Source: Cellulomonas timonensis | GTDB taxonomy: Bacteria > Actinomycetota > Actinomycetes > Actinomycetales > Cellulomonadaceae | DNA: 64,000 nt | NCBI RefSeq assembly: GCF_900046455.1 | Contig: NZ_FCOT01000013.1 | Span: forward strand, 682,001-746,000 | Direction of reading: 5' to 3' | In this document: in pieces, positions 18,262 through 26,237 of the stretch | Layout of the letters: each line of letters starts with the position of its first letter | Position numbering within the stretch: position 1 is the first letter of the stretch | Notes under the pieces: generated by a model | Database searches by the model: none | Told to the model about the DNA's origin: nothing | Seen by the model: only the letters and a program-made list of their open reading frames with translations | Translations under genes and position numbers: made by a program

Positions 18262-19149
18262 TTGCGATGGGGTGTCGAGCCGATCTGCGCAGTGCTCAGC
18301 GAGCACGGCGTCAAGATCGCCCCATCGACCTACTACGACGCCCGCGCACGTCGCCCGTCGCCGCGCGAGATCAGCGACGAGCAGTGGAAGTCGATCATCA
18401 CCGCGACGTGGCATGCCCAGCGGCGGCTGCTCGGGGCGCGCAAGCTGTGGCTGCGGTTGCGCCGTGACGGGCACGACGTCGCTCGCTGCACCGTCGAACG
18501 CCTGATGCGTGAGCTGGGGCTGGTCGGCGTGCGTCGCGGCCAACGCAAGCGGCCCACGGATCTGGAGGTGCGCGAGACGCGGCCGGCTGACCTGGTCGAC
18601 CGGCACTTCGCCCGGATGCGCACCGACCAACTGTGGGTCGCCGACTTCACCTACGTGTGGACGTGGTCCGGGTGGGTCTACGTCGCGTTCGTGTTCGACG
18701 TGCACTCCCGGCGGATCCTGGGCTGGCGGGCCGCCACATCAATGACCACCCCACTGGTCCTGGACTGCCTCGAGATGGCCCTGTGGACCCGGCGCCGAGA
18801 AGGCGCGCTGGACTTCACCGGGATTACGCACCACACCGATGCCGGGTCGGTCTACACGTCGATTGCGTTCACTGACCGGCTACTCGAGGAGCGCATCGAC
18901 GCCTCGGTCGGGTCCGTCGGCGACGCTTACGACAACGCCCTGGCCGAATCGCAGATCGGGCTCTACAAGTCCGAGCTGATCCACCACGAAGGGCCCTGGC
19001 GCGACCTGGACCAGGTCGGGGCCGCGACCGCGTCCTGGGTGCTGTGGTTCAACACCGAGCGCACCCACTCCTCGATCGACGACCTGACCCCGATCGAGGC
19101 CGAACAGGTCGACTACTCTCGCGCCGAACCCCTCGAACGAGCGGGCTGA
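18262..19149 (+). CDS. IS3-family transposase OrfB (DDE catalytic part)
   Basis: 295 aa from the first ATG, but the frame is open further upstream into orfA (…ATREVAALIEAHKDRTEAWL), so the native product is an OrfAB fusion made by -1 frameshifting around 18175-18220. It has the HTH_21-like region (AQRRLLGARKLWLRLRRDG) and the rve integrase core with the DDE triad: D in QLWVADFTYV, D in THHTDAGSVY and E in YDNALAESQIGLYKSELI. The C-terminus FNTERTHSSIDDLTPIEAE is typical. It cuts and joins the IS ends. Confidence 0.92.
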   Translation: MRWGVEPICAVLSEHGVKIAPSTYYDARARRPSPREISDEQWKSIITATWHAQRRLLGARKLWLRLRRDGHDVARCTVERLMRELGLVGVRRGQRKRPTDLEVRETRPADLVDRHFARMRTDQLWVADFTYVWTWSGWVYVAFVFDVHSRRILGWRAATSMTTPLVLDCLEMALWTRRREGALDFTGITHHTDAGSVYTSIAFTDRLLEERIDASVGSVGDAYDNALAESQIGLYKSELIHHEGPWRDLDQVGAATASWVLWFNTERTHSSIDDLTPIEAEQVDYSRAEPLERAG

Positions 19150-19198
19150 CGCCACAAACCAGCCCTCCGGACACGCAGGGGCGACTCAACGCTGCGGT

Positions 19199-19221
19199 GG
19201 GGCAGTTGATTTGACTGCCCC
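19199..19221. terminator. Hairpin just right of the IS element
   Basis: GGGGCAGT, 7-nt loop, ACTGCCCC. It sits in the 157 bp between the insertion sequence and the LRR gene. A weak terminator or transcript-protecting hairpin is possible. Confidence 0.3.
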
Positions 19222-19345
19222 CCTTGAGGCGACTCGCCGGGGACGCGGTGCAGTTCGGGCAGGTCACGGATCGTGGCGGTGGACGCCGATATCGTGCGGG
19301 GGCCGGAGCCCTCTCCGCGCACCGCCGGAAGAACGAGAGGACCCT

Positions 19346-20152
19346 GTGAACTTCTGCCCCGGCTGCGGCCACGCGCTGGCCAGGCCCGATGCGAACTTTT
19401 GTGACGAGTGCGGCGTGCTCCTGCGGGCGCAGGCGACAGCTGCCCGGCACCGGTTCGGGGTCGTGGAGGATCCGGCGCTTGCCAGGGTGGTCTGCGCCGC
19501 ACTCGTGGTGCCGTTCGACGAGCGCACGACCATCACCGTCGAGCAGATGGCATCACTAACGGGCGCCCTCGATGTCGACTCGAGCGACATCCGTGACCTC
19601 GAGGGGCTGCAGCACGCGGTGAACGTCACTGAGCTCACCATCGGTGGCCCGCTCAGCTGGGGACTCACCTACCCGCCGGTGGTGGACCTCGGACCGTTGG
19701 CGGGACTGATCGCACTGACGAAGCTCACGCTGCGTGACCTGAAGTTCGTCGACGACCTGCGCCCCCTGTCGGGGTTGGCCAGCCTGAAGGAGTTACACCT
19801 GCACAACCTGACCAAGGTTGAGGACCTGCGCCCGCTGTCAGCGCTGACCGGCTTGAAGGAACTGCAAATGGTAGGCCTGACCAAAGTCGACGACCTGACC
19901 GCTCTGGACGGCTGGGCCGGTCTGACGGGCTTGACGTTGTTCGGCCTGCAACGCGGGCTGGATCTGACGCCGCTGGCGAGCCTGACCGGGCTCACGAACC
20001 TGGTGCTGCGCATCGAAGAAGCGGACGTGACACCGCTGGCGGACCTGGACCATCTGACGCTGCTGTTCCTGGCGAAGACAAAGTCGCCTGTCGCCGGGCT
20101 GGACGTGCTCGCTCGACGACGCGGCTCCGCCCTGCAGGTCTACCAACAGTAG
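19346..20152 (+). CDS. Zinc-ribbon plus leucine-rich-repeat protein
   Basis: 268 aa from GTG 19346 with GAGAGGA upstream; the frame is open 45 codons before. Residues 1-26 form a zinc ribbon (FCPGCGHALARPDANFCDECG: two CxxC pairs). After a linker come internalin-like leucine-rich repeats of about 21-23 residues from about 85 to 250: DLGPLAGLIALTKLTLRDLK, DLRPLSGLASLKELHLHNLT, DLRPLSALTGLKELQMVGLT, then more. LRRs bind proteins. No signal peptide, so probably cytosolic. Function unknown; it stands alone after the IS element. Confidence 0.75.
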   Translation: MNFCPGCGHALARPDANFCDECGVLLRAQATAARHRFGVVEDPALARVVCAALVVPFDERTTITVEQMASLTGALDVDSSDIRDLEGLQHAVNVTELTIGGPLSWGLTYPPVVDLGPLAGLIALTKLTLRDLKFVDDLRPLSGLASLKELHLHNLTKVEDLRPLSALTGLKELQMVGLTKVDDLTALDGWAGLTGLTLFGLQRGLDLTPLASLTGLTNLVLRIEEADVTPLADLDHLTLLFLAKTKSPVAGLDVLARRRGSALQVYQQ

Positions 20153-20413
20153 GTGCCAACCCGGTCGCGGCGCCGCCGGCTAGGCAGGGGATTACCGCAC
20201 CGGCGAACCGGACCGCTGTCCCGACGTATCCCGGCCGACGCCGTCTGGCACGACCCGCGACGGCGAGATGCCCGGCCTGGCCTGGTGGCGTCGGCGCGGG
20301 CCGGTCGGCGTGCCCACGGCGAAAGAACTGACGATCTGCCCGCTTCGGCCGGCGCTGCACCCCTACGATCGTGACTCCGGCGAGTCCAAGGGGGGCGAAC
20401 GGCGTGGTGGCTG

Positions 20414-20614
20414 ATGGGTAGCGGCATCCAGCCGTACGCGATCCCGGGGGCGGACTTCGACCCTGACGCGGTGCTCGCCGCGGCGAACGCGCTGCGCAGC
20501 GGTGGTGGCGCGGTGCGCGACGCGGGCGCGGACGTGGTCTCGACGGCCGCCCAGCCTCAGCAGGTCTCGGCCGGGTTGGAAGTCTCGGACTTCCGAGCTC
20601 CGGCGAACAGGTGA
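20414..20614 (+). pseudogene. Possible fragment of a WXG-like / secreted-toxin N-terminus
   Basis: 66 aa. IPGADFDPDAVLAAANALRSGGGAVRDAGADV resembles the first helix of the long WXG-type N-terminal domains found on actinobacterial polymorphic toxins, but the Trp-x-Gly turn and the second helix are missing and the frame soon ends. I treat it as a truncated remnant. The resemblance is from memory of the pattern and is weak. Confidence 0.3.
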
Positions 20615-21052
20615 AATGTAGTACTCACGCATGCGACGGCCCTGCCGCGACCCCGGGGTCGGTGCGGGACGACGCGACGTTCGCCGAGAACCCGGCTGGC
20701 GGCGGCGACCCGACGTCGGAGGTTCCGGACCCGATTTGGAACGTCGTTCGTCTCGGCGTCTTGCCACCGGGGAGGGTGTCTGCCGGCAGGTGTACGCACG
20801 TCGCCCGACGCCGACGTGCCAGCTCCGCTGCTCATGGCGTTCCGCGACAACGCGGGGAAGTGGTGGATGGGGGGTTGGCGAGGCGTGCTTGTGGCGATGC
20901 AGAGGAGGTGGAGCCCCGGTGGGCGCCAGACCTCGCTCCGTGAGTGGCCTGCCCAACCGTGCCCTCCGGGCCGTCGTGTCAGAACCATCTGGGGACGGAC
21001 CGAAGAATGGCGGTGGCCCCAGACCTAGCGTTTCCGCAGCTCCGGATCGATG
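20615..21052. other. Gene-poor end of the island
   Basis: About 440 bp with several overlapping open frames of Arg/Pro/Ser-rich composition on both strands. None has a domain or ribosome-binding site that I can support. Confidence 0.4.
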
Positions 21053-21184
21053 TTGATCGGTTTCATCTCCAACGGGCGGTGGAGCAAGGAGCTCGCCGAG
21101 GCGGGAGCGATGTCAGCTGTAGATCTGACTGCGCATGAGCTGCGCAGCGTAGCTGCGCGCCTTCTCTACGCCGGTGGGGCCGAC
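21053..21184 (+). pseudogene. Integrase C-terminal remnant
   Basis: Reads LIGFISNGRWSKELAEAG, then VDLTAHELRSVAARLLYAGGAD. This aligns with residues of the integrase at 15909-17351 around its HELR motif (FVSYGQWRKQLAKARAASGVDLTAHELRHVAASILYA). The catalytic His and Arg of HxxR are kept, but the first Arg, Lys and Tyr parts are gone. It sits 190 bp before the tRNA operon terminator, the kind of place where old integration events leave scars. Confidence 0.7.
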
Positions 21185-21372
21185 CGGAATCGCCCGCGGC
21201 GCGCGACCGTGCAACCCGAGTGCAGCGGTCACATGCGCGGGGCCTGGGAATAGTGAGCCGCAGGCGGCCAGCGGCGCGGGCCCCGCGCGACGGCCTCGCC
21301 GTCTCGCGAGGTCTGCCACATGCGCCACAGGGAAGACGAAGGGAACGGATACGCGCTTCCTCGGGTACGACG

Positions 21373-21401
21373 AAGGCCCCAGGTCGATGACCTGGGGCCT
21401 T
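21373..21401 (-). terminator. Terminator of tRNA operon copy A
   Basis: AAGGCCCCAGGTC, loop GAT, GACCTGGGGCCTT: a 13-bp perfect stem 5 bp after the tRNA-Val 3' end. Almost the same hairpin follows copy B. Confidence 0.85.
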
Positions 21402-21406
21402 GCTGG

Positions 21407-21478
21407 TGGGCGATACTGGGATCGAACCAGTGACCTCTTCCGTGTCAGGGAAGCGCGCTACCGCTGCGCCAATCGCCC
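21407..21478 (-). tRNA. tRNA-Val(GAC), copy A
   Basis: 72-nt cloverleaf on the minus strand. The acceptor GGGCGAT pairs with ATCGCCC; the anticodon loop CTGACAC between CTTCC and GGAAG gives GAC; TTCGATC is the T loop. Last gene of the Gly-Cys-Val operon. Identical in sequence to copy B as far as I can read. Confidence 0.93.
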
Positions 21479-21490
21479 AGATGTGCTGCG

Positions 21491-21561
21491 AGGTGGAGAT
21501 GGGATTCGAACCCACGTGGACGGCTTTGCAGGCCGCTGCCTAGCCACTCGGCCACTCCACC
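21491..21561 (-). tRNA. tRNA-Cys(GCA), copy A
   Basis: 71 nt, minus strand. Acceptor GGTGGAG/CTCCACC with U discriminator, the identity base for Cys; anticodon loop CTGCAAA gives GCA. It differs from copy B in the D-loop side (CTAGGC here, CGAGGC there) and in the variable region (GTCCACG here, GTATACG there). Confidence 0.93.
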
Positions 21562-21605
21562 ATGAGAGCCGGTCCCGGCCGGCGTGCGACCAAGATCCAT
21601 CTCCG

Positions 21606-21677
21606 AGCGGACGACGGGATTCGAACCCGCGACCCTCACCTTGGCAAGGTGATGCTCTACCACTGAGCCACGTCCGC
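21606..21677 (-). tRNA. tRNA-Gly(GCC), copy A
   Basis: 72 nt, minus strand, first gene of the operon. Acceptor GCGGACG/CGTCCGC; anticodon loop TTGCCAA gives GCC; T loop TTCGAAT. Confidence 0.93.
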
Positions 21678-21843
21678 ACAACGGTCCCACCGGCTCTCAC
21701 CGGCGTTTTCCCGTGCGTGAGAACAATAGCCGACTCTGCGGGTGGTGGTGTCACCCTGCTCGCCGTTGCCGCCGGGGCTGGGGGGTTCCATGCTGGTTCT
21801 CCCGGTCCGCACAGGCGGATTCCCCGGGAGCGGGAGGTGCGGC

Positions 21844-22164
21844 ATGGCACGACGAGGTGTGGGGATCGCGGTGCTGGTCGTGGGGCTCGCCCTGGTGGCG
21901 ACGGGGTGCGCTCCGGGGCCCAACTACGCGGCACAGGCGGGCGGCGGCGGCCCCCCCGGCTTCTGGCTCGGCCTCTGGCAGGGCCTCATCAGCCCGATCG
22001 TGTTCGTGATCTCGTTGTTCACGGACACGATCAACATCTACGAGGTCGACAACAACGGGAACTGGTACAACTTCGGCTTCATGCTCGGCGTGTCCTTCGC
22101 GTTCGGCGGCGCCGCCGGGTCACGTGGCGCAGGACGCCGGCGTCGGCGTCGCGGCCACGCCTGA
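21844..22164 (+). CDS. Small conserved lipoprotein / membrane protein
   Basis: 106 aa from ATG 21844 (GGGAGG upstream). N-terminal signal GVGIAVLVVGLALVATGC with lipobox VATGC, Cys at about residue 20. Then the motif GLWQGLISPIVFVISLFTD, NNGNWYNFGFMLGVSFAFGG, with two hydrophobic stretches, and a basic RRRRRR tail. Small proteins with this WxG-L-I-x-P, NNG-x-WYN-F-G-F motif occur widely in bacteria with unknown function. Membrane-anchored by lipid or by the hydrophobic segments. Confidence 0.75.
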   Translation: MARRGVGIAVLVVGLALVATGCAPGPNYAAQAGGGGPPGFWLGLWQGLISPIVFVISLFTDTINIYEVDNNGNWYNFGFMLGVSFAFGGAAGSRGAGRRRRRRGHA

Positions 22165-22216
22165 GCCGCCCCGGGCTCCCGCAGGGCAGGAATAGCGCGG
22201 CGGTCGGGGTGATTGG

Positions 22217-22915
22217 GTGGACATGAGCTCACCTGTCACCGTGCACGTCTGGTCCGACATCGCCTGCCCGTGGTGCTTCGTCGGCAAGCGCCGCTTCGAG
22301 CGCGCCGTCGCTGACTTCGACGGCGAGGTCGCCGTGGAGTATCACTCGTTCGAGCTGGCGCCTGACACGCCGGTGGACTTCGACGGCAGCGAGGTGGACT
22401 TCCTCGCGCGGCACAAGGGCATGCCCGAGGCCCAGGTCGCCCAGATGCTCGGCCAGATGACCGAGCTCGCCGCAGCCGAGGGCCTGGCCTTCGACTTCAC
22501 GTCAGTCCGCCACACCAAGACCCTGCTCGCCCACCAGGCGCTGCACCACGCCAAGTCGCAAGGCAAGCAGCTCGAGCTGGTGGAGCGGTTGTTCAGCGCC
22601 TACTTCGAGCAGGGCCGGCATGTCGGCCGCGCCGAGGAGCTCGCCGCGCTGGCGGCTGAGGTCGGGATCGACGAGGCGGGCCTGCTCGAGGCCCTCGCGG
22701 ACGGTCGCCACGCCCCCGCGGTGGAGGCGGACATCGCCGCCGCCCGTCAGCTCGGCATCCAAGGGGTGCCGTTCTACGTCATCGACGACAGGTATGGGAT
22801 CTCGGGCGCGCAGTCGCCCGACGTCTTCCGCTCGGCGCTGGAGCGGGCCGTGCAGGACCGTGCGGCGGTCGGCGAGGGCGAACCGGCCGACGCGGGCGCG
22901 GCGGGTGGACGATGA
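22217..22915 (+). CDS. DsbA-family (FrnE-like) thiol oxidoreductase
   Basis: 232 aa from GTG 22217; the ATG two codons later is an equally good start. Thioredoxin fold with a helical insert. The active site CPWC is in VWSDIACPWCFVGKRRFE at about residues 12-28; the cis-Pro loop IQGVPFYVIDD is near 180. No signal peptide, so cytosolic. FrnE-type proteins catalyse disulfide exchange and act in redox stress. The next small frame overlaps its stop (ATGA). Confidence 0.9.
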   Translation: MDMSSPVTVHVWSDIACPWCFVGKRRFERAVADFDGEVAVEYHSFELAPDTPVDFDGSEVDFLARHKGMPEAQVAQMLGQMTELAAAEGLAFDFTSVRHTKTLLAHQALHHAKSQGKQLELVERLFSAYFEQGRHVGRAEELAALAAEVGIDEAGLLEALADGRHAPAVEADIAAARQLGIQGVPFYVIDDRYGISGAQSPDVFRSALERAVQDRAAVGEGEPADAGAAGGR

Positions 22916-23067
22916 GCGCGCATGACGGCCAGCCGGCGTCGTCGCCCCGGCTCGCCCTGGGGGCGCTGGCGGGAACCTTGACGTCGGGGGGTGACGCCGA
23001 CGCGGGGGCGTGCGTCGGCGGGGTCTGCGCGCTGCCAGGAGGCGCTGCCGCCACCCCGCAGCCCTGA
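22912..23067 (+). CDS. Possible small Cys-containing protein coupled to the DsbA-like gene
   Basis: 51 codons whose ATG overlaps the upstream stop (ATGA). The product, MSAHDGQPASSPRLALG..., is Gly/Ala-rich with one Cys pair, ACVGGVCALPGG. It ends two bases before the terminator hairpin, so it fills the end of the transcript exactly. The spacing and overlap favour a real gene; composition alone would not. It may be a redox substrate or metal-binding peptide, which is only a guess. Confidence 0.4.
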   Translation: MSAHDGQPASSPRLALGALAGTLTSGGDADAGACVGGVCALPGGAAATPQP

Positions 23068-23068
23068 A

Positions 23069-23129
23069 ACCAGGACGCACGGCGCACCGGCGGCGAACGA
23101 GTGCCTGCCGGTGCGCCGTGCGTCCTGGT
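23069..23129. terminator. Long bidirectional terminator between dsbA-like operon and ilvD
   Basis: A 23-bp perfect inverted repeat (ACCAGGACGCACGG... and its complement, 15-nt loop) fills the gap between two convergent genes. Confidence 0.9.
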
Positions 23130-23131
23130 GA

Positions 23132-25015
23132 CTACTTCCCAGCGCCCCGTGCGGCCGCGCGGGCCTCCAGCAGGCTCACGTCCCGCACAGCGCCCTTGTC
23201 GGCCGAGAGCGCCATGGCGGCGTAGGCGCGCAGAGCGGGGGAGACCACCCGGTCGCGGGTGCGCGGGTGGTAGCCGCCTTCCGCCTCGAGCCGCTCGCGT
23301 CGGGCGGCCAGCACCTCGTCCGGCACGTCGAGCCGGATGGACCGGTTCGGGATGTCGATGACGATGGTGTCGCCGTCCTCGACGAGCGCGATGGCGCCGC
23401 CGGCGGCGGCCTCGGGGGAGACGTGGCCGATGGAGAGCCCGGACGTCCCGCCGGAGAAGCGGCCGTCGGTGACCAGCGCGCAGGCCTTCCCGAGGCCGAG
23501 GCCCTTGAGGTACGACGTCGGGTAGAGCATCTCCTGCATGCCCGGCCCACCACGGGGGCCCTCGTAACGGATGACCACCACGTCGCCGGCCTTCACGCGC
23601 TTGGAGAGGATCGCCTCGACGGCGTCGTCCTGCGACTCGACGACGAGCGCCGGCCCGGAGAACGTCCAGATCGACTCGTCGACGCCTGCCGTCTTGACGA
23701 TGCAGCCGTCCTCGGAGAGGTTCCCGCGCAGCACGGCCAGGCCGCCGTCCACGGAGTACGCGTGCTCGACATCGCGGATGCAGCCGTTCGCCGCGTCCAC
23801 GTCGAGCTCGTCCCACCGCGAGGACTGCGAGAAGGCCTTCGCGGAGCGCTGCCGGCCCGGTCCCGCGTGGAACAGCTCGATGGCCTCCTCGGAGGCCGAC
23901 CCGCCGCGCACGTCCCACTCCTTGAGCCACGACTCGAGCGAGGCGGAGTGCACCGAGTGGACGTCCTCGTGCAGCAGGCCGCCGCGGTGCAGCTCGCCGA
24001 GGATGGCGGGGATGCCGCCGGCGCGGTGCACGTCCTCCATCAGGTAGATGCCATTGGGCGCGACCTTCGACAGGCACGGCACCTGGCGTGAGCGCGCCTC
24101 GATGTCGGTGAGCGTGTAATCCAGCTCAGCCTCATGAGCCGCCGCGAGCAGGTGCAGCACCGTGTTCGTCGAGCCGCCCATCGCGATGTCCAGCGCCATG
24201 GCGTTGTCGAAGGCCGCGTGGGTGGCGATCGCGCGGGGCAGCACGCTCTCGTCGTCCTGCTCGTAGTACCGGCGGGTGATCTCCACGGCGGTGCGGCCGG
24301 CGTCCTCGTAGAGCGCGCGGCGGGCGGTGTGCGTGGCCAGCGTCGACCCGTTGCCGGGCAGGCCCAGGCCCAGCGCCTCGATGAGGCAGTTCATCGAGTT
24401 CGCGGTGAACATCCCGGAGCAGGAGCCACAGGTGGGGCACGCGGCCTCCTCGATGCGGTCGATGTCCGCGTCGGAGACCTTGTCGTCCACCGCCTCGGCG
24501 ATCGCCGTGACGAGGTTGAGGCCGGTGCGCGTCGAGCCGTCCGTGAGGGTGGCCGAGCCGCCCTCCATCGGGCCGCCGGAGACGAACACCGTCGGGATGT
24601 TGAGCCGCAGCGCGGCCATGAGCATCCCGGGGGTGATCTTGTCGCAGTTGGAGATGCACACCAGGGCGTCGGCCCGGTGCGCCTCGACCATGTACTCCAC
24701 CGAGTCGGCGATCAGGTCCCGTGAGGGCAGCGAGTAGAGCATCCCGGCGTGGCCCATCGCGATGCCGTCGTCGACGGCGATGGTGTTGAACTCGCGGGCC
24801 ACGGCCCCGGCCTCGTGGATCGCCTCGGAGACGATGCGCCCCACGGGCTGGAGGTGGGTGTGGCCGGGCACGAACTCGGTGAAGCTGTTCGCGATGGCGA
24901 CGATCGGCTTGCCGATGTCCTCGCGGGCCACGCCGGCGGCGCGCAGCAGCGCGCGGGCTCCGGCCATGTTCCTGCCGTGGGTGACTGTGCGTGAGCGGAG
25001 CTGGGGCATGTGCAC
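23132..25015 (-). CDS. ilvD: Dihydroxy-acid dehydratase
   Basis: 627 aa. It dehydrates 2,3-dihydroxy-3-methylbutanoate and the isoleucine-pathway homologue to the 2-keto acids, the last shared step before transamination in valine/isoleucine synthesis. An Fe-S dehydratase: cluster ligands lie in [13 protein letters not shown] (about residue 120) and [16 protein letters not shown] (about 195). The N-terminus [20 protein letters not shown] and the C-terminal [24 protein letters not shown] are typical. Start ATG 25015; a second ATG two codons on fits the family equally well. Lone gene between the two tRNA operon copies. Confidence 0.96.
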   Translation of the reverse strand: MHMPQLRSRTVTHGRNMAGARALLRAAGVAREDIGKPIVAIANSFTEFVPGHTHLQPVGRIVSEAIHEAGAVAREFNTIAVDDGIAMGHAGMLYSLPSRDLIADSVEYMVEAHRADALVCISNCDKITPGMLMAALRLNIPTVFVSGGPMEGGSATLTDGSTRTGLNLVTAIAEAVDDKVSDADIDRIEEAACPTCGSCSGMFTANSMNCLIEALGLGLPGNGSTLATHTARRALYEDAGRTAVEITRRYYEQDDESVLPRAIATHAAFDNAMALDIAMGGSTNTVLHLLAAAHEAELDYTLTDIEARSRQVPCLSKVAPNGIYLMEDVHRAGGIPAILGELHRGGLLHEDVHSVHSASLESWLKEWDVRGGSASEEAIELFHAGPGRQRSAKAFSQSSRWDELDVDAANGCIRDVEHAYSVDGGLAVLRGNLSEDGCIVKTAGVDESIWTFSGPALVVESQDDAVEAILSKRVKAGDVVVIRYEGPRGGPGMQEMLYPTSYLKGLGLGKACALVTDGRFSGGTSGLSIGHVSPEAAAGGAIALVEDGDTIVIDIPNRSIRLDVPDEVLAARRERLEAEGGYHPRTRDRVVSPALRAYAAMALSADKGAVRDVSLLEARAAARGAGK

Positions 25016-25225
25016 ATCTCATCACTCCGCCGTGAGTGGCGGCGGCATTGACCGGGCGATGGACACGTCGCGGGCGCCCGACGCCGGATTCTCCCGCAGC
25101 CCCCACGCATGGCCTTCGTCCCATGCCCGCGCGGATTCCGCGGTCTACGTTCGAGTCGGGCCCACGAGTCGCCCCGCGCGCGAGCCCCGAGAATCCTGCG
25201 GGACCGTGTGAACCGGAGGCCCTGC

Positions 25226-25759
25226 ATGCCCGTCCTCGTCGCCTACGCCACCAAGTACGGCGCCACACGCGGGATCGCCGAGCACGTCGCCCACGAGCTC
25301 ACCACCGCCGGGCGGCCCGCCGTGGCGCTGCCTGCCGCCACCGTGCACGACGTCTCCACCTACTCCGCCGTGATCATCGGCAGCGCTGTGTTCGTGGGGA
25401 AGTGGCATCGCGACGCCCGTCACTTCGTGCGCCGCCACGGCGAGCAGCTCCGCCAACGGCCGGTGTGGCTGTTCAGCAGCGGCCCCCTCGGCGAGGCGAC
25501 GCACGACAAGGACGGCAAAGACCTGGTCGAGACCTCTCGGCCCCTCGACCTCGCCAAGCACGTCGAGGCGACAGGCGCCCGCGGCACGACGGTCTTCTTC
25601 GGCGCGCTCGACGCCGCGCGCCTCGACGCGCCCGGCCGGCTCATGATGCGCGTCCCCGCGGCGCGCGAGGTCATGGTCGAGGGCGACTTCCGAGACTGGG
25701 CCACCATCGGGGAGTGGGCTCAGGGGGTCGCGGCCCAGTTGGCGGACGATCCGGCCTGA
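25226..25759 (+). CDS. Flavodoxin-domain protein (HemG-like)
   Basis: 177 aa from ATG 25226 (GGAGG upstream). The FMN-binding start VLVAYATKYGATRGIAEHVA is clear, with IIGSAVFVGKWHRDARHFV and VWLFSSGPLG as the next loops. This layout is that of menaquinone-dependent protoporphyrinogen oxidase-like flavodoxins, but in actinobacteria such proteins are often of unknown substrate, so I do not assign hemG. Cytosolic. Followed by the terminator of tRNA operon copy B, which faces it. Confidence 0.85.
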   Translation: MPVLVAYATKYGATRGIAEHVAHELTTAGRPAVALPAATVHDVSTYSAVIIGSAVFVGKWHRDARHFVRRHGEQLRQRPVWLFSSGPLGEATHDKDGKDLVETSRPLDLAKHVEATGARGTTVFFGALDAARLDAPGRLMMRVPAAREVMVEGDFRDWATIGEWAQGVAAQLADDPA

Positions 25760-25790
25760 GGGCGCGCCGCCACGCCACCAGCCAACAGAA

Positions 25791-25820
25791 GAAGCCCCAG
25801 GTCAGATGACCTGGGGCTTC
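25791..25820. terminator. Terminator of tRNA operon copy B
   Basis: GAAGCCCCAGGTC, short loop, GACCTGGGGCTTC: near copy of the hairpin at 21373-21401. It also lies 31 bp after the flavodoxin gene and can serve both strands. Confidence 0.85.
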
Positions 25821-25827
25821 GTGCTGG

Positions 25828-25899
25828 TGGGCGATACTGGGATCGAACCAGTGACCTCTTCCGTGTCAGGGAAGCGCGCTACCGCTGCGCCAATCGCCC
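25828..25899 (-). tRNA. tRNA-Val(GAC), copy B
   Basis: 72 nt, same sequence as copy A; anticodon GAC in loop CTGACAC. Confidence 0.93.
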
Positions 25900-25916
25900 A
25901 GATGGGTGGTGCTGCG

Positions 25917-25987
25917 AGGTGGAGATGGGATTCGAACCCACGTATACGGCTTTGCAGGCCGCTGCCTCGCCACTCGGCCACTCCACC
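25917..25987 (-). tRNA. tRNA-Cys(GCA), copy B
   Basis: 71 nt; anticodon GCA, U discriminator. A few bases differ from copy A in the D arm and variable region, and the spacer to tRNA-Val is 17 bp, against 12 bp in copy A. Confidence 0.93.
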
Positions 25988-26043
25988 CTGAGATCGTGAC
26001 TCCTCAGCGGAACACAAGTGCGCCGATCAAGGATCCATCTCCG

Positions 26044-26115
26044 AGCGGACGACGGGATTCGAACCCGCGACCCTCACCTTGGCAAGGTGATGCTCTACCA
26101 CTGAGCCACGTCCGC
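26044..26115 (-). tRNA. tRNA-Gly(GCC), copy B
   Basis: 72 nt, same as copy A. The upstream block GGCTCTCACCGGCGTT (plus strand, after the gene) is shared with copy A, so the duplication includes part of the promoter region. Confidence 0.93.
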
Positions 26116-26225
26116 GCGACACTCCCGCTCGGCTCTCACCGGCGTTCCGTGTGCGTCCCAGACTCTAACTGACGAGTTCGGCGTGCGTCCAACCGGCCCA
26201 GCCGCGGTGCCCCCGCCGGGGTCGG

Positions 26226-26231
26226 TACGGT
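26226..26231 (+). promoter_or_regulatory. -10 box of the aminodeoxychorismate synthase gene
   Basis: TACGGT, six bases, then the GTG start: a leaderless arrangement that supports this start codon. Confidence 0.45.
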
Positions 26232-26237
26232 GGCGCT

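Larger units (their letters stand above)
17846..19188 (+). mobile_element. Complete IS3-family insertion sequence
   Basis: 1343 bp. The left end TGAGTCGCCCCGGCGTGTCC (17846 on) is mirrored by the right end, whose reverse complement is TGAGTCGCCCCTGCGTGTCC (to 19188), with the match going on for several bases more. The flanks are ...CTCAAC and ACGCTG..., giving at most a 2-bp repeat, so no clear 3-4 bp target duplication. It carries orfA and orfB with intact motifs and looks active. Confidence 0.9.

Noticed and set aside
17843-19191. Target-site duplication of the complete IS3 element
   Set aside because: Flanks share only AC next to the ends; too short to claim.
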